A stretch of DNA of 64,000 nucleotides, from positions 1-64,000 of the forward strand of contig NZ_VDGT01000008.1 of the NCBI RefSeq assembly GCF_006335015.1. The letters are read 5' to 3'. Source of the stretch: Streptomyces sedi (GTDB taxonomy: Bacteria; Actinomycetota; Actinomycetes; Streptomycetales; Streptomycetaceae). A program made the translations under genes and the position numbers. The notes under the pieces are model-generated. The model was not told the DNA's origin and ran no database searches. It worked only from the letters and a program-made list of their open reading frames with translations. Below, piece after piece: positions 17,482 to 27,160 of the stretch; position 1 is the stretch's first letter, and each line of letters begins with the position of its first letter.

Positions 17482-18489
17482 CTAGGGGCCCGCGATGGCC
17501 TGGCGGCCGGCGGCGGGCGCCGCGGCTCCGGTGGCGCCCGCTGTGACCTGGGCCATCCCCTCCGACGCGATCTTCTCGAACGTCTCAGGGTCGGTGGCGA
17601 AGACCGAGTCCTCGATCGGCCAGTGCACCACGAGCTCGTCGAAACCCAGCTCGGTCACGCGCCCGACGTGGTCGACGAACGCGTCCACCGAGTCCAACGT
17701 CGCCACCCCCGCCGGCCGGTCGCCCGTGTCCAGCAGCACCCGCCGCAGGTCACCGGGGCGCCGGCCGCTGTCCTCGCAGACGCTGTCCAGCACCTCGACC
17801 TGCCGGGCGAGACCGGCCAGGTAGTCGGCGGGGCTGGCGTCGCTGCCCAGGGTCTTGAGGTCGCCCGTCGTCACCCAGCCCTGCCCGTGCCGCGCGGCCA
17901 GCCACATCCCGCGCCGCCCGGCGGCGGCCACCAGGAACGGCAGCCGGGGGCGTTGCAGACAGCCCGGCTCGTTGCGCACCTCGCGCGCCGAGTAGAAGTC
18001 GCCACGGTAGGAGACGCCGCCGACTCCGCCCTCCTCCTCGCCGCCCTGGCACAGCACCAGGTCGAGCAGCCGCAGGAACTCGGCGAACCGGTCCGCGCGC
18101 TCCCTCGGCGACCACGCCTCGTCGCCCAGGGCGGTCGCGTCGAAGCCGGTGCCGCCCGAGCCGATGCCGAGGGTGACCCGGCCGCCGGAGATGTCGTCGA
18201 GGCTCAGCAGGTCCTTCGCCAACGGCACCGGGTGGCGGAAGTTGGGCGAGGTGACCAGGGTGCCGAGCCTGATCCGCTCGGTGGCCACGGCCGCCGCCGT
18301 CAACGTGGGCAGGGCACCGAACCAGGGGCGGTCGCGGAAGCCACGCCAGGAGAGATGGTCGTAGGTGTAGGCGGCGTGGAAGCCCAACTCCTCTGCGCGC
18401 TCCCAGCGTTGACGCCCGCCCTGGTCCCAGCGGTGGACGGGCAGGATCACGGTGGAAAGCCGCAGCGCAGGCTCGGGAGGAACAGCCAT
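17482..18489 (-). CDS. LLM-class (luciferase-like, probably F420-dependent) oxidoreductase
   Basis: 335 aa. The TIM-barrel LLM fold is recognisable from the N-terminal RLSTVILP strand, YDHLSWRGF, the ERIRLGTLVTSPNFRHP region (about 75-92, cofactor and substrate site of this class) and GGRVTLGIGSGG (about 107-118). The C-terminal part has the usual TELGFDELVVHWP strand. Actinobacterial members mostly use F420 rather than FMN; the sequence alone does not decide. The ATG at 18489 was chosen because it begins just before the first barrel strand; the upstream open frame is unconserved. It is divergent from the HAD phosphatase at 18622. Confidence 0.88.
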   Translation of the reverse strand: MAVPPEPALRLSTVILPVHRWDQGGRQRWERAEELGFHAAYTYDHLSWRGFRDRPWFGALPTLTAAAVATERIRLGTLVTSPNFRHPVPLAKDLLSLDDISGGRVTLGIGSGGTGFDATALGDEAWSPRERADRFAEFLRLLDLVLCQGGEEEGGVGGVSYRGDFYSAREVRNEPGCLQRPRLPFLVAAAGRRGMWLAARHGQGWVTTGDLKTLGSDASPADYLAGLARQVEVLDSVCEDSGRRPGDLRRVLLDTGDRPAGVATLDSVDAFVDHVGRVTELGFDELVVHWPIEDSVFATDPETFEKIASEGMAQVTAGATGAAAPAAGRQAIAGP

Positions 18490-18621
18490 GAGCAGCAAGC
18501 GTAGGGCCTTGCCGGCCGTTCCCATGCCGCTTCCCCACAATGCGCCGGTCAGCCGCTCGTCGCGCGCCCCCGAGCCCCCGCCGGCGGCCAGTCCCGCCCG
18601 CCGCCGGCGGGCATATGCTGG

Positions 18622-19464
18622 GTGACCGTGCCAGACACCGCGCCCCGACGCCCCCGACTGATCGCCTCCGACCTCGACGGCACCCTTCTCCGCGGCGACA
18701 AGACCGTCTCGCCCCGCACCGCCGCCGCCCTCGCCGCCGCCGGCGCCGCCGGTGTGCGGATCGTCTTCGTGACCGGCCGCCCGGCCCGGTGGATGGGCGT
18801 GGTCAGCGCGCACCTGGACGGCCACGGCCTGGCGATCTGCGGCAACGGCGCCGCCGTCGTCGACCTGCGGGACGGCGGCCGGCTCGTCGAGGTTCGGCCG
18901 CTGCCCAGGGAGAACGCCCTCTCCGTGGTCCACGCGCTGCGTTCCGCCGCCCCCGGCACCACGTTCGCCGCGGAGCGCAGCGTCGGCCTGGTCCAGGAGC
19001 CCGGCTACCCGCCGATGACCATGGACCCGGCGGTCGAGGTGGCGCCCGTCGAGAAGCTGCTCGCCGAGGGCGAAACGTACCGGGGCGCACCGGTGTTGAA
19101 GCTGCTGGCGCATCATCCGACGTTCGACCCCGACGCGTTCCTTGAGCTGGCCCGCCGGACGACCGGGCGGTGGGCCGAGTCGACCCGTTCCAGCCCCTCG
19201 GCGCTGCTGGAGATCAGCGCCCCCGGCGTCAGCAAGGCCACCACGCTGGCCCTGCGCTGCGCGCGGGACGGCATCGAGCCGGAGCGGGTCGTCGCGTTCG
19301 GTGACATGCCCAACGACCTGGAGATGCTGGGCTGGGCCGGCACCGGCTACGCGATGGCCAACGCGCATCCGGCCGTGCTGGCTGCCACCGAGCACCGCGC
19401 GGGCAGCAACGAGGACGACGGAGTGGCCCGGGTCATCGAACGGCTGCTGCTCCTCCCCGAGTGA
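18622..19464 (+). CDS. HAD superfamily (Cof-type) phosphatase, paralogue of the one next to serS
   Basis: 280 aa. Motif [11 protein letters not shown] (about 16-25), motif II VTGRP, motif III GVSKATTL and motif [13 protein letters not shown], with a C2 cap between. It has the same layout and nearly the same motif IV as the 305-aa HAD protein at 10238-11155, so the two are paralogues 7.5 kb apart. Either of two GTG codons (18622, 18628) may start it. The stop is the first of three in-frame TGA codons spaced 12 bp apart in a small tandem repeat (19459-19488). Substrate unknown. Confidence 0.9.
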   Translation: MTVPDTAPRRPRLIASDLDGTLLRGDKTVSPRTAAALAAAGAAGVRIVFVTGRPARWMGVVSAHLDGHGLAICGNGAAVVDLRDGGRLVEVRPLPRENALSVVHALRSAAPGTTFAAERSVGLVQEPGYPPMTMDPAVEVAPVEKLLAEGETYRGAPVLKLLAHHPTFDPDAFLELARRTTGRWAESTRSSPSALLEISAPGVSKATTLALRCARDGIEPERVVAFGDMPNDLEMLGWAGTGYAMANAHPAVLAATEHRAGSNEDDGVARVIERLLLLPE

Positions 19465-19518
19465 CCTCCCGAGTGACCTCCCGAGTGATCCGCGGTGGCC
19501 GGCGGGGCCGGCCGCGGG

Positions 19519-20349
19519 TCAGGGCTCCTCGGAGGGGCCGGTGAAGTCGGGCCCCGCGTAGCCGGGCCGCGCGTAGTCCGGGTGGTACCCGGGCGGGCGA
19601 CCGTCCCCCTCGCCCGTTCGCCCGCCGCGCGCCTCGCCGCCGCTGGAGAACTCCGGGCTGCTGAAGTGCGGACTGCTGTAACGCAACCGGGGCGTGCGCC
19701 CCTCGGACGGCGGCGCGTCCCCCAACTCGCGCCGCAGCAACGGCGCGAAGCCCTCCTCCAGCAGCGCGCGCCGCCACGCCCCGCGCGCCGTCGCCACCTC
19801 CTCGGTCAGCGCGGCGCCCGGCGCCGGCGCGGAGGCCCGGATCGAGGTCGCACCGTTGCGCAACGCCGCGACCCACAGGGCGCCCGCGGCCACCAACGCG
19901 CCCCCGGATGCCAGCAGCGCGAACGCCCAGCCGACCGAGCGCATGGGCGCCGCGACCGAGGGCTCGGGGCTGGCCAGCCGAAGCGCGTAGCCGAGCAGCA
20001 GAAAGACCAGCGCGCTGGAGCCCGCCAGGACCGGGATCAGCGCGAACGTGACCAGCAGCCCGCCGGCACCGCGCCGGTTCGCCGTCCCGCCGCGTTCCCC
20101 CCGCCGGCCGGCGACGCCGCGTTCGCCCTGGTCGGCCTCGCGCTGCCGTTCGCGGAGCGCCGCGAATCTTCGGTACTGGGGCTCGGCGGTCGTGAGGATC
20201 TCCGGCAGCGCGGCGAGCGCGGACTCCCGCAGCGCCGCGAGGCGTTGGGAGTCGGCGCCGGTCGAAGCCCGCGCGGTGCGCAGCGCTTCGTCCAGCACCT
20301 GCTCGACTTCGGACCGGTCACCTGCCGGCAGTTCGACTGGGCTGTTCAT
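19519..20349 (-). CDS. Uncharacterised two-helix membrane protein
   Basis: 276 aa from the ATG at 20349; an in-frame ATG six codons upstream is possible. Residues about 1-95 are cytosolic, helical and charged, with EVEQVLDEALRTAR and QYRRFAALRERQREA. Two hydrophobic helices follow (about 100-125 and 138-165). The C-terminal ~110 residues hold RRALLEEGFAPLLRREL and end in a Gly/Pro/Tyr-rich, probably disordered tail. I do not recognise a domain of known function; similar proteins seem restricted to Streptomyces. Three GGTCGTT repeats lie just upstream (20391-20430). Confidence 0.75.
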   Translation of the reverse strand: MNSPVELPAGDRSEVEQVLDEALRTARASTGADSQRLAALRESALAALPEILTTAEPQYRRFAALRERQREADQGERGVAGRRGERGGTANRRGAGGLLVTFALIPVLAGSSALVFLLLGYALRLASPEPSVAAPMRSVGWAFALLASGGALVAAGALWVAALRNGATSIRASAPAPGAALTEEVATARGAWRRALLEEGFAPLLRRELGDAPPSEGRTPRLRYSSPHFSSPEFSSGGEARGGRTGEGDGRPPGYHPDYARPGYAGPDFTGPSEEP

Positions 20350-20390
20350 GGACGCCCCCAGATCCACTCAGGCAGAGAGCTGTTGAGCGA

Positions 20391-20430
20391 GGGTCGTTCG
20401 CACGCGGGTCGTTCGAACGAAGGTCGTTGA
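20391..20430. promoter_or_regulatory. Three 15-bp-phased GGTCGTT direct repeats upstream of the membrane protein gene
   Basis: GGGTCGTTCG at 20391-20400, GGGTCGTTCG at 20406-20415 and AGGTCGTTGA at 20421-20430, each 15 bp apart, with the palindrome GTTCGAAC overlapping the second. They lie 42-81 bp before the minus-strand start at 20349, within promoter distance. An operator is possible; no regulator is identified. Confidence 0.45.
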
Positions 20431-20608
20431 GCCAGAAACCAAGATGGTAGAGCGCGGCAGGCGTTCGCGACAGGAGGAAAGCGCGAGTCGGCAGCGCCCC
20501 GGCTCGCCCGCGTCGAAACGTCCCCTGCCCACGTCCACGCCGTCCACACCTCCCGGGCGAAGCCCGGTGGGTCGTCGCGCGCCCCCGCCGACCGCCGGCG
20601 GGTCCGGC

Positions 20609-21562
20609 TCAGTCGGGCAGCGGCAGCCGCGCCACCAGCAACCGGCCGCCCATGGTGACCCCGCCGTCCATGGCGATGGCCAGCGACTCCGCGTAGACGT
20701 GCGGCCCCTCGACCCGCGGCGGCGCGTCCTCGCCGTCGCCGTCGGGGTCGGAGTCGGCGCCGCCGGTCTCCCCCGTCAGATACGGGATCGGGCTGTGCCC
20801 GTGGACCACGCGCTTGCCGCCGAAGGTGTCCAGCAGCTCGCGCACGGCGCCCGGCCCGTCCTCGTCGCGGAAGGCGAAGCGCTTGGTGAACTTGCGGAAC
20901 AGCTCCCAGGTCTCGCCGACGTCGTTGCGCTGCAAAGCCTGCCAGATCGCGTCGTTGACGTCGTCGACCGCGCTGCCGTAGTCGAGGTAGGAGGAGGTGT
21001 CGGAGTGGACCAGCAGATAGCCGTCCTCCACCGCCATCGAGTCCAGCCGGGACATCCACTGGATGTGGTGGTCGCGCAGCCGCTCCATGTCGGTGCGCTG
21101 GCCGCCGTTGAGCATCCAGGCGGCCTGGAAGGACGCGGTGCCGGCGGCCGAGTCGACCGGGGTGTCGGCGAACCTGCTGGCGCCGAGGAGCAGCAGCTCG
21201 TGGTTGCCGAGCAGGGCCTTGCAGTAGCCGCCCGAGGCCGCGGCCTCGGCGGAGAGCCGCATCACCAGGTCCAGCACGCCGACGCCGTCGGGTCCCCGGT
21301 CGGTGAAGTCGCCGAGGAACCACAGCCGCGCGTTGCCGGCGGCCCAGCTGTCCTCGCTGTCCGTCAGTCCGGCCTCGCGCAGGGCGGCCTTCAGCTCGTC
21401 CAGATAGCCGTGGACGTCGCCCACCACGTAGAGCGGCCCGACGCCGCCGTCCAGGACGGGGATGTCCGGCAGAGTGGGCGTGTACAGGTCGGGAGCCGCC
21501 CCGTCGCCGCCTTTGGGCGTGCCGTCTCCCACCGCTGGTCCCTGGTCGGCCCCCTGAGTCAT
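20609..21562 (-). CDS. Metallophosphoesterase (calcineurin-like / PPP phosphatase fold)
   Basis: 317 aa. The metal-binding motifs of the PPP/MPE superfamily are in order: GDVHG (about 47-51), GDFTDRG (about 79-85), GNHE (about 115-118), a later His in LLVHSD, and VHGHSPI. After about 255 comes an acidic low-complexity linker (GADSDPDGDGED), then a short strand closing the fold (VYAESLAIAMDGG). It could be a protein phosphatase or a small-molecule phosphoesterase such as an Ap4A-hydrolase-like enzyme. The ATG at 21562 was chosen because the frame further upstream lies across the LacI gene. It is 152 bp downstream of lacI-type regulator on the same strand. Confidence 0.87.
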   Translation of the reverse strand: MTQGADQGPAVGDGTPKGGDGAAPDLYTPTLPDIPVLDGGVGPLYVVGDVHGYLDELKAALREAGLTDSEDSWAAGNARLWFLGDFTDRGPDGVGVLDLVMRLSAEAAASGGYCKALLGNHELLLLGASRFADTPVDSAAGTASFQAAWMLNGGQRTDMERLRDHHIQWMSRLDSMAVEDGYLLVHSDTSSYLDYGSAVDDVNDAIWQALQRNDVGETWELFRKFTKRFAFRDEDGPGAVRELLDTFGGKRVVHGHSPIPYLTGETGGADSDPDGDGEDAPPRVEGPHVYAESLAIAMDGGVTMGGRLLVARLPLPD

Positions 21563-21714
21563 CGACCCCTCCACCACTGCGCGCCGCCTCCACCTGCGGG
21601 ACCCGGACGATCGGGCCGGGTCCCCATGCCGTTCGCCCATCATAGGAATCCCGGTGGCCAGTTGTGACACACCTGGGGGAGACCGTTGCCAGGCCGCTAA
21701 CTGTTTACCCGAAA

Positions 21715-22839
21715 CTACCGTTCGACGGCAGGGGGCTTGCGGGGGGCTGCCACAGTCGCTCGTTCGGTGCGGCGCGCCCCCGGTTGGGAGGACGCGCGGA
21801 CGAGGAGTTCGGTTGGCATCATTCCGCACCGGGGTCCGCGCGGCTCGGCGCCCTCGATCGCGTCGATGAGCAGCTGGATCACGGCCGTGCCGATGCGGGC
21901 CGGCTGGAGGGAGAGGGTGGTGACCGGCGGCTCGGTCGCCGCGTAGACGGTGGACTCGCTGCAGCACACCAGCAGCAGGTCCTCGGGAACACGCAGGCCG
22001 TAGCGGCGCGCGGCGGCCAGCAGGTCGGTGCCGTTGGGGTCGAAGAGCCCGTAGACGGCGTCGGGGCGGTCGGGGCGGGCCAGCAGCCGGTCGGCGGCGA
22101 TGGCGCCGGCGCAGGGGTCGTGCGCGGGGTACGCCTCGTAGACGGGCTCCTGACCGGCGCGCTCGCACCAGTTGAGGTAGGCGGTGGTGGACAGTCGGGT
22201 GTAGGTGTCGGTGCTGGTCCCGGTGAGCAGGCCGATCCGGCGGGCGCCGGCGGCGGCGAGATGGTCGAGGAGTCCGGCGACGGCGGCCTGGTGGTCGTTG
22301 TCCACCCAGGCCGTCACGGGCAGGTCGCCGCCCGGCTGGCCGTCGGAGACGACCGGGATGCCCTGCCGCACCAGCTCGGTGACGACGGGGTCGTGGTCGG
22401 AGGGGTCGATCACGACGGTGCCGTCGAGGGCGACGTTGGACCAGACGTCGAAGTCCCGGTGCTGGGAGGCGGCCGGCAGGATCACCAGCGCGTAGCCGCG
22501 GGCCAGCGCGGCGGAGGTCGCTGCCCGCGCCATCTCGGCGAAGTAGGCGAACTCGGTGAAGGTGAACGGTTCTTCGCCGTAGGTGGTGACCGTGAGCCCG
22601 ATCAGCCCCGACTTCCCGGTGCGCAGGGTGCGCGCCGCCGCCGACGGCCGGTAGCCGAGCCGGTCGGCGATGGCGCGGACGTGGCGGCGGGTGGTGTCGG
22701 GCAACCGCCCCTTGCCGTTGAGCGCGTCGGAGACAGTGGTGATCGAGACGCCGGCCGCTGCCGCCACCTCACGGATGCCCGCCCTGCCGCTGGTACGGCG
22801 GCCCTTGGCCCGTGGCGCCGGATGCTTCGCTGCTGTCAT
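21715..22839 (-). CDS. LacI family transcriptional regulator
   Basis: 374 aa. After a basic N-terminus (about 1-18) comes the LacI helix-turn-helix (IREVAAAAGVSITTVSDALNG, about 20-42) and hinge helix, then a type I periplasmic-binding-like sugar domain (about 80-350) with the effector-pocket sequence GTSTDTYTRLS. It is a sugar-responsive repressor or activator; no sugar transporter or catabolic gene is adjacent, so its regulon lies elsewhere or it is autoregulatory. It is divergent from the aminotransferase, sharing the 298-bp gap 22840-23137, in which I saw no clear CG-centred LacI operator. Confidence 0.9.
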   Translation of the reverse strand: MTAAKHPAPRAKGRRTSGRAGIREVAAAAGVSITTVSDALNGKGRLPDTTRRHVRAIADRLGYRPSAAARTLRTGKSGLIGLTVTTYGEEPFTFTEFAYFAEMARAATSAALARGYALVILPAASQHRDFDVWSNVALDGTVVIDPSDHDPVVTELVRQGIPVVSDGQPGGDLPVTAWVDNDHQAAVAGLLDHLAAAGARRIGLLTGTSTDTYTRLSTTAYLNWCERAGQEPVYEAYPAHDPCAGAIAADRLLARPDRPDAVYGLFDPNGTDLLAAARRYGLRVPEDLLLVCCSESTVYAATEPPVTTLSLQPARIGTAVIQLLIDAIEGAEPRGPRCGMMPTELLVRASSQPGARRTERATVAAPRKPPAVER

Positions 22840-23137
22840 GGCGACCTGATCGTAGGCCCGGGCCGGACCGGCTCCCCGGGCCCGAAAGCCCTGGCGAGCA
22901 GACGTTTTTGCATGGTCAACACGGCGCCGGTGCCTGGGATCGAAAGACCCGCCAGGTCAGAGAGCGCGGGTTCAACGCCAGCCCTCCGGAGCCGCACGGT
23001 GGGCGCCGCTCTTTCAACGCGAGGCGGCTCACTCGATCGAGTGGAGCGCGCAGGGCAGCGCGGGGGCGCGCGGATGCCAGCGTGCGCTGGGCTGACAGGG
23101 GGGTGGCGGAAGCGGGACGCGCCCTTAGGGTGAGCGG

Positions 23138-24262
23138 GTGACCGCTCATTCTTCCTCCTCCCCGGGCGCAGGCCCCGAGCCCGCCACCGGCGGAAGCCCC
23201 CGGCTGCGCGCCGCGCTCGACGGCCTGCCGGCCTATGTGCCCGGCCGCGCCGGCGCCGCCACGGGACGCACGTTCAAGCTGTCGTCGAACGAGAACCCCT
23301 ACCCGCCGCTGCCCGGGGTGCTGGAGACCGCGGTGGCCGCCGCCGGCGCGCTCAACCGCTACCCGGACCTGGCCAGTTCGGCGCTGATCGCCGAGCTGTC
23401 CGAGTACCTGTCGGTGCCGGCCGACCACCTGGCCGTGGGCACGGGGTCGGTGGGCGTGGCCCAGCAGCTGGTGCAGGCCACGGCCGGCCCGGGCGACGAG
23501 GTGATCTACGCCTGGCGGTCCTTCGAGGCGTACCCGATCGTCGTCCAGATCTCCGGCGCCCGCTCGGTGCGGGTCCCGCTGACCGCCGACGAGGAGCACG
23601 ACCTGCCGGCGATGGCGGAGGCGATCACCGACCGCACCCGGCTGATCTTCCTGTGCAGCCCCAACAACCCGACGGGCCCCGCGCTGCGCCGCGACGCGCT
23701 GCTGGCCTTCCTGGACCGGGTGCCGTCCGACGTGCTGGTGGTGCTGGACGAGGCGTACCGCGAGTTCATCCGCGACCCCGAGGTACCGGACGGGGTCGAG
23801 GTCTACCGGGACCGGCCCAACGTCTGCGTGCTGCGCACCTTCTCCAAGGCGTACGGGCTGGCCGGGCTGCGGGTCGGCTACGCGGTGGCGCACCCGCCGG
23901 TCGCCGCCGCGCTGCGCAAGACGGCGGTGCCGTTCGGCGTCAGCCAGATCGCCCAGGACACGGCGATCGCCTCGCTGCGCGCGCGGGAGGCGCTGCTGGA
24001 GCGGGTGGAGTCGCTGGTCGCCGAGCGCTCCCGGGTGGCCGAGGCGCTGCGCGCCCAGGGGTGGACGGTGGCCGACTCGCAGGCCAACTTCGTCTGGCTG
24101 CGGCTGGGCGAGGCCACGGCCGACTTCGCCGCCCGCTGCGAGGCCCGGGGGGTGACCGTGCGGCCGTTCGCCGGAGAGGGCGTGCGCGTCACGGTCGCCG
24201 AGCCCGAGGCCAACGACCTGGTCCTCGCGGTGGCCGAGGAGTTCCTGGCGGAACGTTCCTGA
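23138..24262 (+). CDS. Class I/II aminotransferase, HisC/Pat type (aromatic or histidinol-phosphate)
   Basis: 374 aa, GTG start. PLP-dependent fold type I: substrate region [15 protein letters not shown] (about 45-59), CSPNNPTG (about 170-177), DEAYREF (about 205-211), and the PLP-binding lysine in [15 protein letters not shown] (about 231-245). The LSSNE opening is more typical of the phenylalanine/aromatic aminotransferase Pat, which databases often name HisC; no his genes are near. With pheA in the same window, phenylalanine transamination is the more attractive role, but that is inference. Cytoplasmic. Confidence 0.88.
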   Translation: MTAHSSSSPGAGPEPATGGSPRLRAALDGLPAYVPGRAGAATGRTFKLSSNENPYPPLPGVLETAVAAAGALNRYPDLASSALIAELSEYLSVPADHLAVGTGSVGVAQQLVQATAGPGDEVIYAWRSFEAYPIVVQISGARSVRVPLTADEEHDLPAMAEAITDRTRLIFLCSPNNPTGPALRRDALLAFLDRVPSDVLVVLDEAYREFIRDPEVPDGVEVYRDRPNVCVLRTFSKAYGLAGLRVGYAVAHPPVAAALRKTAVPFGVSQIAQDTAIASLRAREALLERVESLVAERSRVAEALRAQGWTVADSQANFVWLRLGEATADFAARCEARGVTVRPFAGEGVRVTVAEPEANDLVLAVAEEFLAERS

Positions 24263-24515
24263 GCGTCGCCGGATAGTTCTTCCGGGGAGCCTCGCCGGGC
24301 GACCCGAGGGTGGGGCGGGTGGCGGCCGACTACCGGCCTTGCCGGCCCGGACGGTGGTCGGGCGCGCCCGGCTGAGCGCTCGTCGTCGTCGTCGACGACC
24401 GCCACCGCCGGCAGCTCCATGGCCACCCCCTCACCCCTTCTCCCACCTGCGGCTTCACAGAAAACACACCCCCCTTTCGGGTCGGTGCGCGACGAGGAGC
24501 ATAATGGCTTGTGAA

Positions 24516-24531
24516 TGTGAATACGTTCACA
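24516..24531. promoter_or_regulatory. Rex operator (ROP) upstream of cydABCD
   Basis: TGTGAATACGTTCACA is a perfect TGTGAA/TTCACA inverted repeat with a 4-bp centre, matching the S. coelicolor Rex consensus TGTGAACGCGTTCACA with two mismatches in the spacer. It lies 19 bp before the cydA ATG and just after a -10-like CATAAT (24500-24505), a place where bound Rex would block transcription. Rex senses NADH/NAD+ and releases DNA when NADH rises. The gap 24263-24550 has no other feature. Confidence 0.9.
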
Positions 24532-24550
24532 AGCAACCTGGAGCGGCACC

Positions 24551-26086
24551 ATGGAACTCGCGCTCGCGCCGGAGACCCTGGCCCGGTGGCAGTTCGGGAT
24601 CACCACCGTCTACCACTTCCTCTTCGTCCCGCTGACCCTCTCGCTGGCCAGCCTCACCGCCGGTCTCCAGACCGCCTGGGTGCGCACCGGCAAGGAGAAG
24701 TACCTCAGGGCCACCAAGTTCTGGGGCAAGCTCTTCCTGATCAACATCGCCATGGGCGTGGTCACCGGCATCGTGCAGGAGTTCCAGTTCGGCATGAACT
24801 GGTCCGACTACTCCCGCTTCGTGGGCGACGTCTTCGGGGCGCCGCTGGCCTTCGAGGCGCTGATCGCGTTCTTCTTCGAGTCGACCTTCATCGGCCTGTG
24901 GATCTTCGGCTGGGACAAGCTCCCGCCCAAGCTGCACCTCGCCACCATCTGGGCGGTCGCCGCCGGCAGCGTGCTCTCCGCGTACTTCATCCTGGCCGCC
25001 AACTCCTGGATGCAGCACCCGGTCGGATACCGCATCGACGAGGAGACCGGACGGGCCGAGCTGACCGACATCGTGCGGGTGCTGACGCAGAACACCGCCG
25101 TCGCCCAGTTCGCGCACACCATCACGGCCGCCTTCCTGGTGGGCGGCGCGTTCCTGGTCGGGATCTCCGCCTACCACCTGCTGCGCCGCCGGCACATCGC
25201 CGTGATGCGCACCTCGCTGCGGCTGGGGCTGGTGACGATGGTGGTGGCGGGAGCGCTGACCGCGTTCAGCGGTGACCGGCTCGGCAAGATCATGTACGAG
25301 CAGCAGCCGATGAAGATGGCCGCCGCCGAGGCGCTCTGGGAGACGGAGGCGCCCGCGCCGTTCTCGCTCTTCGCCGTGGGCGACGTGGACGCCGGCCACA
25401 ACGTGGTCAGCGTCGAGGTGCCGGGGCTGCTGTCCTTCCTGGCCCACGACAACTTCAGCGACCCGGTGCCCGGCATCAACGACACCAACGAACAGCTGCG
25501 GGAGGCATACGGGCCCGGCGACTACCGGCCCAACATCCCGCTGGCCTACTGGAGTTTCCGCTGGATGATCGGCTTCGGCATGGCCTCGGTCGCGGTCGGC
25601 GCGGCGGGGCTCTGGCTGACCCGGCGACGGTTCCTGTTGGCCGAGACGCTGCGCACCGGCGAGGAGGAGGTGCCGAGGCTGGCCCTCACCCGCCATCTGC
25701 CGCTGGGCCCCGCGCTGACCCGCTGGTACTGGCGGATCGCCACGCTGACCATGCTCTTCCCGCTGGTCGCCAACGCCTGGGGCTGGATCTTCACCGAGAC
25801 CGGGCGTCAACCCTGGGTGGTGTACGGGGTGTTGAAGACCGCCGACGCGGTCTCCCCCGGCGTCTCGCAGGGCGAGGTGATCACCTCGATGGTCGTCTTC
25901 ACCGCGCTCTACGGGCTGCTGGCCGTGATCGAGGTGCGGCTGATCGTCCGCTACGCCAAGGCGGGGCCGCCCGAGCTGACCGAGGCGGACCGCCATCCGC
26001 CAACCCGGATCGGCGGGCCGCCCTCGCTGCCGGGGCCCCGCCGGGACGACGAGTCCGAGGACCGGCCCATGGCCTTCTCCTACTGA
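24551..26086 (+). CDS. cydA: Cytochrome bd ubiquinol/menaquinol oxidase subunit I
   Basis: 511 aa, about nine transmembrane helices. The N-terminus carries the heme b595/d ligand His in TTVYHFLFVP (about residue 19-20). The quinol-binding Q-loop follows, and the hallmark GRQPWVVYGVLKT is at about 418-430. The Q-loop is of the short type. With CydB it reduces O2 with menaquinol at high affinity and is favoured at low oxygen. It is the first gene of the Rex-controlled operon cydA-cydB-cydDC, with a GGAG ribosome site at about 24540-24543. The C-terminal ~25 residues are disordered. Confidence 0.97.
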   Translation: MELALAPETLARWQFGITTVYHFLFVPLTLSLASLTAGLQTAWVRTGKEKYLRATKFWGKLFLINIAMGVVTGIVQEFQFGMNWSDYSRFVGDVFGAPLAFEALIAFFFESTFIGLWIFGWDKLPPKLHLATIWAVAAGSVLSAYFILAANSWMQHPVGYRIDEETGRAELTDIVRVLTQNTAVAQFAHTITAAFLVGGAFLVGISAYHLLRRRHIAVMRTSLRLGLVTMVVAGALTAFSGDRLGKIMYEQQPMKMAAAEALWETEAPAPFSLFAVGDVDAGHNVVSVEVPGLLSFLAHDNFSDPVPGINDTNEQLREAYGPGDYRPNIPLAYWSFRWMIGFGMASVAVGAAGLWLTRRRFLLAETLRTGEEEVPRLALTRHLPLGPALTRWYWRIATLTMLFPLVANAWGWIFTETGRQPWVVYGVLKTADAVSPGVSQGEVITSMVVFTALYGLLAVIEVRLIVRYAKAGPPELTEADRHPPTRIGGPPSLPGPRRDDESEDRPMAFSY

Positions 26087-26131
26087 CCGCCCACGGACAA
26101 CGCCACATCGACGCGCGAAGGAGCGTCCGGG

Positions 26132-27156
<1,025 letters not shown>

Positions 27157-27160
<4 letters not shown>

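Noticed and set aside
22912..23133. A 73-codon plus-strand frame just before the HisC/Pat gene
   Set aside because: There is no ribosome site and its composition is untypical. It ends at the aminotransferase promoter region and is probably non-coding.
24263..24420. A minus-strand small gene beginning MELPAVAVVDDDDE between the aminotransferase and cydA
   Set aside because: It has a plausible GGTGAGGGGGTGG ribosome site, but the frame runs on into the aminotransferase gene and loses coding character after about 15 codons.
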